From assembly GCF_905404315.1 (NCBI RefSeq), contig NC_066273.1, positions 2,480,001 to 2,544,000 on the forward strand: a DNA stretch of 64,000 bases. Direction: 5' to 3'. The notes below the pieces were generated by a model. That model was not told the origin of the DNA. It worked only from the letters and a program-made list of their open reading frames with translations, and did not search any database. The stretch is from Leptidea sinapis (lineage: Eukaryota > Arthropoda > Insecta > Lepidoptera > Pieridae). This document shows positions 23,034 to 33,959 of this stretch, in pieces. Made by a program: the position numbers and the translations under genes. Position 1 is the stretch's first letter. The number at the start of each line of letters is the position of its first letter.

Positions 23034-23540
23034 GACCAGCGCAATGCGCGGAGCCCCCGGCCTGCGTCTTGTGCGGGGAGAAGGGGCACCCCGCGAGCTA
23101 TCGCGGGTGTCCCAAGGCACCCAAACACAAGCGTCACCCAGGGCGCCGCCAGCCGCAAGGCAGAGCAGAGAAGGTGGAGTTCACTCCGACCTTCAAACCT
23201 GCGCCGCCTCCTAAGATAAACGCCTGGGCGAGGTCTCCTCCGGCTGCCAACGCTGCCACAGAGGCCACCGCTAGCGTCCCGCCCGGCGGCGTCGGTCCCG
23301 CGACCGAGGCCACCGGCGCCCGCGTCCGCGGCAACAGGCAACCAAGGCGGCAGCGCCTTTGCCTTCATGTTCGAGCTGTCAGAGCTGTTCGACATAGATG
23401 AAATCACAGCCCTGGCCAGCAGGCTCGAGGCTGTCCGGGACGACCCGCCGTCGCTCCTGCAAGTTATGGCAGACAACGCCAAAATATTCCGTGCCCTCAC
23501 CGATATAGGGCGAAAGTATAAAAACATTCGCGATGCCTAA
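23034..23540 (+). pseudogene. LINE ORF1 C-terminal part with CCHC knuckle
   Basis: CVLCGEKGHPASYRGCPKAP is a CX2CX4HX6C-type knuckle of Jockey ORF1 (Gag-like) proteins, followed by a Pro/Ala-rich linker. A frame change near 23330 leads into MFELSELFDIDEIT and then FRALTDIGRKYKNIRDA with stop TAA at 23538-23540. That stop overlaps the ORF2 start. The N-terminal part is missing through 5' truncation. Confidence 0.8.
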
Positions 23541-26398
23541 TTACGTAAGCGGACGGGTTAAACCACATACGCTCCGTATAGCGTATTTTAACGCCCAAGG
23601 CCTTAAGCCTCAACTAGACTTGGTGAAGGAGGTCGCTCACGAACATCAATTAGACCTATTGTTAGTGCAAGAGACATTTCTAAAACCACTTATACGCGAT
23701 CCGCATATCGCTAATTACAACTTAGTCAGAAATGATCGCACCACCCGTATGGGCGGCACCCCCATTTATTTTAAAGGGTCTCTACACTGTATACCTATAG
23801 ATCGAATCACCAGCCGATCACTGTTATTTCAGCTTATCTTTCGCCCAACAAACAAGTATTAGACACAGATATAGAAGCATTACTCGGCCACGGGGCCGCA
23901 GTCATAGTGGGTGGCGATCTTAACGCCAAACACTCCAGCTGGAACAGTAGAGCCACAAATAGAAACGGAATCTTATTAGATTCGCTGACAGACAAGCTGA
24001 ACTTTTCAGTAATAGCACCCGACGAACCAACACGTTATCCGGATAACGTCGCGCACCGACCCGACATTCTAGACGTTGCGTTACTTAAGAACGTAACGCT
24101 CAATGTAAATTCAATCGAGGTTTTTCACGAATTAGAGTCAGACCACCGGCCCGTCGTCCTAAATCTAGACCCACCGGTTAACATTCAACCACCGACGAAA
24201 ACAGTGATCGACTGACAACGGCTGGAAAAGGATCTCGACTCTATCAAGACCGACGACCTTGACCTTATACCGGACGTCATCGACTCGGTCGACACGGCTC
24301 ACAGTGCTATCTCTCATGTGACGTCACATATACAGAATAGGATCAAGGCCTGCTCCAGGCAGGTTCCGACGATGCAACCGCATCGCCTAAACCTGCCTCC
24401 AGAGGTCAGGAACTTACTCACACAGAAGCACAGAGCCACTAGACTTTACGATAGGTATCCGTCGGTCGAGAATAGGCGCCACCTCCGCTACCTACAGCGG
24501 GTGGTACGGGAACATATCGCGGAACTCCGCGGCGAACATTGGGACCGCTTGCTCGGCAACCTTAAGCCATCACATGTGGCTTTCTGGAAGCTGCCTGGCG
24601 CGTTCAAACAGGAGCCGCCCACTGTCATGCCTCCTTTGGACAGACCGGGACTGCAGCCGGCGCTCGATGACGATGAGAAGGCTGAATGCCTCGCCGATAG
24701 TCTCGAGAGTCAGTGCTCTCCAAATGCAGCAGCCGACCCGACACACGTTGACGAAGTTGATCGTGAAGTTGAACGTCGCTCCGCTCTGAGCCCTTCAGGC
24801 GATGTAATAAAACCCACCTCTTACCAAGAGGTGAAGCTAATCATTAAGGAGCTTCACTCCAAGAAGGCCCCGGGGCCCGACACTATAAACAATAGGGTTC
24901 TTAAAATCCTACCCTCGACTCTTATTACTTTATTGGTTACCATTTTTAATATTTTACTGTCTAATAGCGCGTTCCCCGAACAATGGAAGGATTCCATTGT
25001 TATCGGTATCCCAAAACCCAATAAACCTAAAGCTAATCCGAGTAGCTATAGGCCTATTAGCTTAATTAACTCGATCGGGAAACTTTACGAAAGATTAATT
25101 CTCGCGCGTCTTAATCATAACAGCGCGGAGCTCAACCTGATACCCGACATACAGTTCGGATTCAGAACCGCTCACTCGTGTCCCCAGCAGGCTCACTGGC
25201 TCACCGAGTACATTCTCGTACGGCGTCAACTTCACGCTACCACGGCAGCCGTGTTTTTCGATGTCGCGAAGGCATTCGACAAGGTATGGCACAACGGCTT
25301 AGTATTCAAGCTGTATCAACTGGGAGTGCCAGACAGGCTCGTGCGCATCATACGAGCCTAAGGAGCGATCAGTAAGGTACTGATCGCTCCTTCCGATATC
25401 GAGTAGAGGGCACCCTATCCTCACCCAGACCCATCAGGTCTGGCGTGCCACAGGGTTCAGTCCTCTCTCCCACTCTTTTCTCGCTCTTCACGAGCGACAT
25501 TCCCAAGTTTCCGAGTGTCCAGATCGCTCAGTACGCTGACGATACGGCACTCTACTTTGGCTCCGCTCTATTGAACCGCTCATCCTTGAGCAGGAACATT
25601 AAAGTACTTCAAGCCGCCGTTGATGAACTAGGCAACTGGTTCAGAAAATGGCGGATTGAAGTGAACCCCACCAAGAGTGCAGCGGTACTCTTCGGTAACG
25701 CAAATAGCATCCGCGCTAAAAAACGACCGACCGACGTCATTAAATTGTATGAAACACCCATACCGTGGGTGAAGGATTACAAATACTTAGGAGTCACGTT
25801 CAACAGCAATATGAACTTCAAGAAACATATTGATACGGTATGCAATAGAGCCCGATTTGTCCTCAGTCGCCTGTATCCACTTGTGTGTGGGCGAAGCAAA
25901 CTTCCGCTCAAACACAAAGTGACGCTGTACAAAACCATCGTACGGCCCATACTGTCATACGCAAGCGTCGTTTTCGCGCACACCCGACCGAGCTACTTAC
26001 GTCGTTTGCAAGTAGTTCAAAATAAATTCACGTGCATGGCAACCGGAGCCCCGTGGTTCATCCGAAACGTTGACCTTCACCGCGACCTAGAGCTTCCGAC
26101 GATAGCTCAACACTTTAAAGAGATCTCGCGACGCTTCTTTGACAAGGCGCCTAACCATCCCAACATCTTGGTTAGGAAGGCATGCGGGTACACCCCCCTT
26201 CACCATAGTCTCAACCCAATAAGACGTCCCAGACACGTAACGGTAGACCCGGATGACGACATCACCATCGCGAACGCGACACCTACACAAACACCGACAC
26301 AGACACGCACACACCGCCTTCGCAGGCGTAGGCGCGGTCAACCACCGCAAACCACTGGCACTCATCACTCTGACGATGGCCAGCGGCCCGCACCCTAG
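23533..26398 (+). pseudogene. LINE ORF2: endonuclease and reverse transcriptase, disabled
   Basis: ATG 23533 opens the AP-endonuclease: LRIAYFNAQGLK, LLLVQETFL, then (after a frameshift near 23825) VGGDLNAKHSSW and ELESDHRPVVLNL. An in-frame TGA sits at 24213-24215. RT follows: SYRPISLINSIGKLYERLIL, VFFDVAKAFDKVWH, a break at 25359 caused by a hairpin insertion, then SGVPQGSVLSPTLFSLF, IAQYADDTALYFG and the C-terminal thumb to 26398. The catalytic YADD is preserved. It would have driven target-primed reverse transcription when intact. Confidence 0.92.
25360..25392. repeat. Hairpin insertion breaking the RT
   Basis: Perfect 15-bp arms AAGGAGCGATCAGTA (25360-25374) and TACTGATCGCTCCTT (25378-25392) around loop AGG. 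The right arm encodes the expected RT residues (DRSF follows); the left arm is the extra inverted copy and brings in a stop at 25359-25361. Confidence 0.9.
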
Positions 26399-26945
26399 AT
26401 TTTGCACACCACACATTGTTTTGATACCCGTCGAGACGTTAGTCCTCGCCCTGTAATCGTTTCACTACACTCACTCACACACGGACGGACTGACATACAC
26501 CACTTACACAATCACAAACACACTCCACAAACAGACACAAACACAATCATACATGCACACTGACATTTACAAACATACATACTTACAATCATAAACACAT
26601 ACACACACACTTACATACATTACACTAAACATCACCACACTCGCCGGCGAGTGTGTTCTTCTCATCTTCATTTCATCTTCATTTTCATTTTCATTCTCTC
26701 TCCTTCTCACAAGCACACAGCCGGTCTGAGGTTCGAGTCTCCTTAGGAGACGCCCCGCGACTGTTGTTGCGTAGTCTTTGCGGCCTCCACGGCCCACGTC
26801 CTACTTCGCTGTGAAAGCCAGGGCTGCTAACAGCACAGAGGAGGTTTTAGTCGGTATGGGGCGTCCGCTTACGCGGACACTCGAGTCCGACATATTACGA
26901 GTACGTAAATACGTAACAGTATTTCCTCCTATCAAAAAAAAAAAA

Positions 26946-28268
26946 GTGTCCGAGGTTCTCGAGGGTGCAGATAACGATTTTGTGATCATTTTTTAATTCA
27001 AAGATGGCCGCCGCTCATAATTATGATTTCAGCAATATGGATATCGTGTCCGAGGTTCTCGAGGGTGCAGATAACGATTTTGTGATCATTTTTGAAATCC
27101 AAGATGGCCGCCGCACAAAATTATGATTTCAGCAATATGGATATCGTGTCCAAGGTTCTCGAGGGTGCAGAGAATGAATTTGGGATCATTTTTTAAATCC
27201 AAGATGGCCGCCGCTCATAATTATGAATTCAGCAATATGGATATCGTGTCCGAGGTTCTCGAGGGTGCAGAGAACGATTTTGTGATCATTTTTGAAATCC
27301 AAGATGGCCGCCGCACAAAATTATGATTTCAGCAATATGGATATCGTGTCCGAGGTTCTCGAGGGTGCAGATAACGATTTTGTGATCATTTTTGAAATCC
27401 AAGATGGCCGCCGCACAAAATTATGATTTCAGCAATATGGATATCGTGTCCGTGGTTCTCGAGGGTGCAGAGAACGATTGTGTGATCATTTTTGAAATCC
27501 AAGATGGCCGCCGCACAAAATTATGATTTCAGCAATATGGATATCGTGTCCGAGGTTCTCGAGGGTGCAGAGAACGATTCTGTGATCATTTTTGAATTCA
27601 AAGATGGCCGCCGCTCATAATTATGAATTCAGCAATATGGATATCGTGTCCGAGGTTCTCGAGGGTACAGAGAACGATTTTTTGATCATTTTTTAAATCC
27701 AAGATGGCCGCCGCACAAAATTATGATTTCAGCAATATGGATATCGTGTCCGAGGTTCTCGAGGGTGCAGATAACGATTCTGTGATCATTTTTGAATTCA
27801 AAGATGGCCGCCGCTCATAATTATGAATTCAGCAATATGGATATCGTGTCCGAGGTTATCGAGGGTGCAGAGAACGATTCTGTGATCATTTTTGAATTCA
27901 AAGATGGCTGCCGCTCATAATTATGAATTCAGCAATATGGATATCGTGTCCGAGGTTCTCGAGGGTGCAGAGAACAATTTTTTGATTATTTTTTAAATCC
28001 AAGATGGCCGCCGCACTAAATTATGATTTCAGCAATATGGATATCGTGTCCGAGGTTCTCGAGGGTGCAGATAACGATTCTGTGATTATTTTTGAATTCA
28101 AAGATGGCCGCCGCTCATAATTATGAATTCAGCAATATGGATATCGTGTCCGAGGTTCTCGAGGGTGCAGAGAACGATTTTGTGATCATTTTTGAAATCT
28201 AAGATGGCCGCCGCACAAAATTATGATTTCAGCAATATGGATATCGTGTCCGAGGTTCTCGAGGGTGT
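26946..28268. repeat. 100-bp satellite array, right block (about 13 units)
   Basis: It resumes at the same offset in the unit where the left block was cut, so the LINE simply split one array. 27596-28195 repeats the variant order of 21571-22170 (TACAGAG, GGTTATC, GGCTG, CTAAATT) almost exactly, a 600-bp segmental copy. Confidence 0.95.
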
Positions 28269-28269
28269 C

Positions 28270-28485
28270 GAGGACGAATTTTGAGCGGTGGCCATCTTGG
28301 ATTCCAAAAATGATCCTAAAATCGTTCTCTGCACCCTCGAGAACCTCGGACACGATATCCATATTGCTGAAATGATAATTAAGTGCGGCGGCCATCTTGG
28401 ATTTAAAAAATGATCACACAATCGTTATCTGCACCCTCGAGAATCTCGGATACGATATCCATAATGTTGAAATCATAATTTTGCG
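28270..28485 (-). repeat. Inverted satellite units at the array edge
   Basis: About two units in reverse orientation (GGCCATCTTGGATTCC, CCCTCGAGAACCTCGG, GGATACGATATCC) directly abut the last forward unit. They are more diverged than the array core, as expected at an edge. Confidence 0.9.
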
Positions 28486-28769
28486 TGTAATATAACATTT
28501 CTCTCATACGTCGATAAAAAAGATTTACTTCAAAAATGCATAAAAAATATTATCACAGTAATTCCGTACTCTAGCACAACTGTAAGTTTTAAAAAATATT
28601 ACGCGGTCCTTCTGGGTCGGCGGTCGTTGACCCACATCGCTCGGTTCGTTCTCAGCCATGCCCGACGCCCGTGTCCATGCGTTAATTAATTTTCCCTATC
28701 GAATCTAACGTTCGCGCAATTTTTACCTAGTGTTGGGAAAACCTCGCCTTAACAGTTTTTCACAACACA

Positions 28770-28950
28770 CGATGGCATTTTAAAATATTTTATTGAGACA
28801 CAAACTGAGTCACAGACGATGGCATTTCTCATAATGGCCGACTATCAGCCTGTAGCTAGTGTGTGTGCGTGGGGCTATGTATTTACACGTTTATCAGCTT
28901 GTTTTGGTGCTACACTGTTATGTAAGGTGGCACAGAGTCCTTATTTTTTC
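28770..28950 (+). repeat. Dispersed repeat I, copy 1
   Basis: ATAATGGCCGACTATCAGCC, GGGGCTATGTATTTACA, CTTGTTTTG and CTGTTATGTA recur in inverse at 61690-61880. Between here and SRA1 (28951-29842) I see no supported gene. Confidence 0.7.
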
Positions 28951-29630
28951 ACTAGTCTGTGTTAATTATCATGTGCTTATAATTAGAGTACTGGATATAT
29001 TATTCACAAACAACAACTAAAACGTCCAATAAAAATATCCCCAATCATATCTCACTGCGGCTGTCACATGGCTGTGTGGCTGTTTGGAATATGATAATTA
29101 TTATCATCTCCTTATAATTAGAGTACTATAGAGGTCAGTTCATGTTGTGACGGATGTTATGGCAACATGAGTGGTTTGTGCCAGTTTAGTATTTAAGCCC
29201 TCTTGTCCAAACAAGTATGTTTGGTAGATACCGACGGTTGGGCCACCTTTGTTGGAAGGAGGTCCTCGGTTGTTTTAGTCCTTCCTGGGGTCATACCGGG
29301 TTTGATTACCCATTTCCGAACCTCGTGCCCCAAGACTATCATAATACAGACTCAAGCTCCATACATCTTTGAAACAGTAAACCTTAGTCCAGTTGAAAAA
29401 GATATTTTTAAATGGGAAATAAAAAATGATGACAAAAGTTAAATGAATTTATGTACATAACATCTTTATATTTACATATCACATAAAATTCTAATCAAAT
29501 TACATCTGTAAGAATAAAATTGTACACATGAACATTAAACTATAACAATATATACAGTCATAAATAAATTTTACTGAATATTAAATTTAGTGCTAAATTT
29601 TGAAATGATCATATCTATTGTTAATGAATA

Positions 29631-29636
29631 TTTATT
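29631..29636 (-). terminator. SRA1 candidate poly(A) signal
   Basis: TTTATT on + (AATAAA on -), 207 bases beyond the SRA1 stop at 29843. It is the nearest canonical signal I found downstream of that stop. Confidence 0.4.
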
Positions 29637-29842
29637 CAATTCAGATATTTATTGCAGTAATAAAACTTTAGTCAGTGCAAATCATTTTCCTGCTCTTTCT
29701 GCAAATTGTATCATAATCTGCATTCTCACACTGAAAATGTATAGCAGCAGATTAGAAAGAACTAATTTGAAACTAGTTTTATATTTACAAAAACATACTA
29801 TTACTTAGTAGTGATACACATCTCTTTTTTTTTTGCTTCAAG

Positions 29843-31239
29843 TTAATTATCTTTATCAATAGACAGTAATTCTAGCTTAGCTATAGAATGATATATGAGT
29901 TGTTTCACAGCTGGCATCCAGGTCCCGACACAACTCACATGGTCGACCATTAGTGCTTTGTGTATTTCATCAGCTTTACTGAGGTTTTCTTCTTTTAAAG
30001 CTGAAACATACAAGCACACTTGAACATTAAATATTTGCAGATGGTAAATAACCAGGACCACCCATGTTGTATTGTTGTACCATTTTCCCTATTCTCATAA
30101 TAAAATGATTGAATAGAATGTAAGCAAACTTTGTCAAAAAGTTAAATGTCATATTCTCTTAATAAAAATTGATGGTTCAGTTCTGATTGTGATGAAATTA
30201 GGTACTGATTTAGGGAAATCATATGATATGTATTCTCATCACAAGCACAAACATAATTTATTGGAAGATGCATATTCTGCTAAATTATCACACTTGGTTG
30301 AGTTGACAATTTAAAACATCATGTAATAGACAATAGATAACCTTTTTAATAGTTGAAGAAATATTTTAAACATGGTAGAACAAAATTGGTAACTTTGTGC
30401 GAGCTTGTTGTTCAAATGTTGTTGATGTGGATCTCCAAACCAATAACCATTCTAGGGAAATGATAGGAAATTAGGAATCAAGATCAAAACCTGGATAGTA
30501 TCTATAATGAAAGAAAGAAAGAAAATATATTTATTGACAAAAATGTATATGAATGGAATATCAACAATTTTTAATATATGAGAATAACATGTAGGACTAT
30601 TTTCTTCTGAACATCACCAATGAAGGATTGCAATGACAGTCACATGTTGTGGCTTGCAGTATATTGAAACATCTATAAATAGTATATCCAAATTTTAAAA
30701 TGTAGGTAAACTCACCTTCTGACAACTCAACCATTTGCTTCTGGACTTGTACATTCAGTTTCCCGCCTCTCCACATATCTTCCATGGTATTTATTCTCTT
30801 TCTTATACCTTCCGCTTTAGATCCCAATTCTGTGCTACTTTCTATTATTCCAATAAGCACTTCTTTTACTTCCACCAACATTTTCTCTCCATTTTCAACA
30901 ACTTCTGGTATATTTATAGTTGAAATAGGTTTTGTGATTAGTGGAGGTACAACAGCTACTGGTGGTAAGTTCACAGTGGTTGGTGATGATGATTGTAAAC
31001 TACTGTTGTTTGAAAGAGGAAAAGCCACTCTTTTGTTAAGAAAGTTGCGTGGTCTGTTCGGATTTGACTGTTGAGAGGTGTACGCAAGTGTTGGTGGGTC
31101 ATTCCAGCCTGGATCGAAAAGAGCTAAAACAATAAATGTATATTAATATTTTAGAATTACAATAATATATTAAATTTCTAGGAACTGGATACAAACCTCT
31201 GCTGTTTCCTGACACTGTATTACTTTTATACTCCTCCAT
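29843..31239 (-). CDS. SRA1: SRA1-like protein (steroid receptor RNA activator protein family)
   Basis: Three exons: 31197-31239 (ATG at 31239), 30716-31123, 29843-30000. The joins are GT-AG with phases 1 and 1, and total 609 nt, 202 aa plus stop. Near the N-terminus GWNDPP (residues 20-25) matches the hallmark of SRA1 proteins, followed by a Pro/Ser/Thr-rich linker (about 45-80). The C-terminal helical bundle shows MEDMWRGGKLNVQVQKQM and then DEIHKALMVDHV with a following Trp, which align with the human SRA1 blocks around WAGGKLS and IHRSLMVDHV. In mammals the locus gives both a coactivator RNA and a protein; the protein's role is poorly defined, and a role in insects is inference. Nearest neighbour is SDF2, 6.2 kb away and divergent. 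A candidate poly(A) signal lies at 29631-29636. Confidence 0.92.
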
Positions 31240-32332
31240 GTATACAATATCAAATCAACAGTGGTATGGGTTAATAATAATATATACTATCTCTTATTTT
31301 CAGTGAATACATACGCAGAAATTAGAAAATAAACATATTTGCTAATAAACTACTTTTCGTATGAGACATTTAAAAATTGGTCATCACTGAGTTCACTTCT
31401 CGAATCACTTTCTTCTTAATAAATATAAAAATTACTTAAACCATCGAATGATAAGACATCTAATTATTAAATCAATCAATCAAGATTTTAAAGTAAAATA
31501 GTATGTATACGTTTACAGTTTACACTACATTTCATATTACGATGAACCAATAGGTACTCAAAGTCAATAGCCATCGCCCATCAGCCAATAAGAATTCAGA
31601 TCAGAGTCAGCTGTCGCCTGTCATATTTTGTCGGATAATCAGTGCCAGCTGATCATTTCGATTTGAAACACTATACACTACTCCAGTCTCTCATTGACCC
31701 TTTGCTTCTAGCGCTCTCGGTTTCGACTTCACTTCAAATAGAAAGGACAACTAACACACAACAGCATAAAACTTTGGCTGAGATAAACCGGGACAAAGCT
31801 ATTAATCTCTTTCGCGTAACACATTCTAATGTTTGTCATAATATCGACCTTGCGACAAAAGTACGAGGGTTGTCTCACCGGTTGGCGATTAGCTTTCGAA
31901 TAGTATTTATATGATGTTATTGTTTTCAAAGATACTCATTTGGTGTGAATTTTGTTTATTATTGAATCTAATGGAAACCAATGATATAATAGTATTAAAA
32001 GAGGTAGATATATCACTAGCGCGCCGAAAATCAATCGCCTAAATGGAGTCAATTGATTCATGTGGCTCTCTCGATACGAAAATGGTACGCACGCGTTTGT
32101 TGTTGACAGAATTGCTTACAATTTTATATACAGCATAAAAATGCCGTCTTGTGTAATGCGAAGATCCTTGTAAAAAAAGCAAAATTCATGGAATTACATA
32201 CCACAGGTGTCACAATCATGAAATAAAGTATTTTATTTGATTTCAATATTTCTCTAAATAAAATAAATATGGCGGTACGACATCGCGTGCCGGACGGAAT
32301 AGTGCAAGAGCCCGTGAACCCCAGACCTACGG
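31240..32332. other. SRA1 upstream region
   Basis: It holds the SRA1 promoter in principle. I see no recognisable element or ORF with a known family; an open stretch at 31642-31914 has no recognisable content. Confidence 0.4.
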
Positions 32333-32720
32333 TATTGTATAAAAGCTGAAAGTTTGTCAGCGCATGCTTCTAACACAGGTAAGAATCGTTCTTTATGGAG
32401 TTTGGGTTACAGTGGCTTTGGCAGGTAAACGGCACTAAAGGCGTGTAAAATACCGATCTAAATACATCAAATAATATACTGCGATTTTTCGGTATTACCT
32501 TCAGAATAATATTAAAAATCACGTTATTCATTGCCAGACCCTTAACTTACCAGACACCCTTAATGTTCATGAAATTATAGTTTTACTTACGTCATAGTAT
32601 AAAAGTTGGTTTTCATATATAATAATTGGGTAATAAGTTGATGATGTTTCCTCATTAGCCAGACACTTTTGATAGTTCCAACCCTTTGCCAGACAAGCAT
32701 GTAGGAGAACGCGAAGCAGT
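32333..32720 (+). mobile_element. TIR element J, one-ended copy
   Basis: Matches 52786-53252: TATAAAAGCTGAAAGTTTG, then GAGTTTGGGTTACAGTGGC, CGATTTTTCGGTATTACC and CACGTTATTCATTGCCAGAC. The right inverted end is missing. Confidence 0.65.
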
Positions 32721-33619
32721 ATGCATATGGATGAGTGCGAGTGAGATGGCGAGTTAAGTCTACCGCGGTCCCTCACCGCGCAGTTGATATTTCTACTGCG
32801 CATGTATTGTTTAGTACTCAGTACTTGTTAACATCAGCTAAAATAATATTATAATAAACTATCTTCAAGTACAATTAATATAATAATAATAATAAATGTA
32901 ATATTTTTTACCAAACAAGTACGCTTTTAGGTAGCTGAATTCTTAAACTAAAGAAACAAGTTTTTGGGGAGTTGGGGGCGTAGATCGTGCTATTTGATTT
33001 ACTTTGGAGTTTTTGCAGCAACTCTGTTTCTATCGGAATATATTTTTTGCTAAGTGCAGAAGAATCAATGGATAATTTTCTAATTCTCCCATTATCATAT
33101 TGTAATAAACTCTCAACAAAAAGATAAAAATGGAACTCTTATGTAATGTAGTGTGCTATTGAAATTTGAAATGTTAAATGATTAATGTGTGCGTAAGTGA
33201 ATAATTTTTAAACATCGAATTTAGTCTAGGTAACCTATCTATACATTTAAATATCATCGATGGAAACCTGTTTTTTATGTGTTTTGAATTTGCAATCAGT
33301 CGCCAAACTATTATAATCAGATGTGTTGAGAGATTTTCCTTCAAAAGAGCAATAAGCCAGAGCTTCACTGTCTATTAAAAGTATGTGATTTCTATTTAAA
33401 CGCTTCATCACATTGGCATTGTCAAGCAATCCCCAGGCTAGTGGATTTATGATGGTATTTGAGACGTGCAATATATTGTTTTTTATAATGATGTTATTAC
33501 CAAATACTCGTTTATTGTTCCTCACATACCAAGCAGGGCTTGCAACAGACCTCAGTTTGCTGTTGTGCAGGCAGACGACATAAGGTACTTTTGCTGGCGA
33601 CTCCCCATATCTGAATCCC

Positions 33620-33900
33620 ATAATTATTATGGGTCAAAAACTATCACCACGTATCATGTTTCATGGCATATACGTATGCCACAATCAAACAGCTCTTCGG
33701 AACACTCCCCGTGATAAATGCGGTCGAAAACACACAATGAAGTGACGTACCTACGCAACGCCAAGTTATCTAGCGGTTCACAGAACACTGCGACAATTCG
33801 AGCAGCTCTGCGTTGCACTCGGTCAAATGGTTACTGTTTATACCACTTTGCTCGAATAGATGAGTTTCTTGCAACTCTTACTTTATCTAGTGCACTTTTC
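33620..33900 (-). pseudogene. Degraded LINE C-terminal fragment
   Basis: On - the reading VTSLCVFDRIYHGECSEELF (near 33680-33760) fits the 'HGECSEELF' block common at the C-terminus of Jockey-like LINE ORF2 proteins. The flanking sequence has stops. An open - strand stretch at 33247-33621 beside it has no family I recognise. Confidence 0.4.
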
Positions 33901-33959
33901 AAAGTATCTTTGGCACCAGAAAATACTTTTAAGTAAGTTTTTGCCTTTTGTCAATTATT

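Larger units (their letters stand above)
23034..26945 (+). mobile_element. Jockey-like non-LTR retrotransposon inserted in the satellite
   Basis: 5'-truncated LINE of 3912 bp with an A-run end (26934-26945), bounded by the 13-bp duplication. It contains the end of ORF1 (zinc knuckle), endonuclease, reverse transcriptase and a C-rich 3' UTR with ATTTTC/ATCTTC runs. At least four lesions (see the ORF entries) make it inactive. The last RT block, APWFIRNVDLHRDLELPT, is typical of Jockey-clade elements. Confidence 0.9.

Noticed and set aside
22961..23527. 188-aa open frame on - over the LINE ORF1
   Set aside because: It is the antisense shadow of the GC-rich LINE ORF1 and satellite; no domain.
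19098..27326. Several 60-100 aa ORFs in the satellite (e.g. 22567-22860, 27123-27326)
   Set aside because: They are translations of the 100-bp unit cycling through frames. No start context, splice pattern or protein family supports them.
19070..28268. CRISPR-like array
   Set aside because: The units are contiguous 100-bp tandem copies without unique spacers, in a eukaryotic genome.
29203..29442. 79-aa open frame on +, ending SPVEKDIFKWEIKNDDKS
   Set aside because: It could be a terminal exon of a + strand gene (an acceptor-like TACAG precedes ACTCAAGC at about 29350), but no upstream exons are visible and the family is unknown.
33247..33621. 124-aa open frame on -
   Set aside because: No recognised domain, and it is next to a decayed LINE end; probably chance or a LINE remnant.
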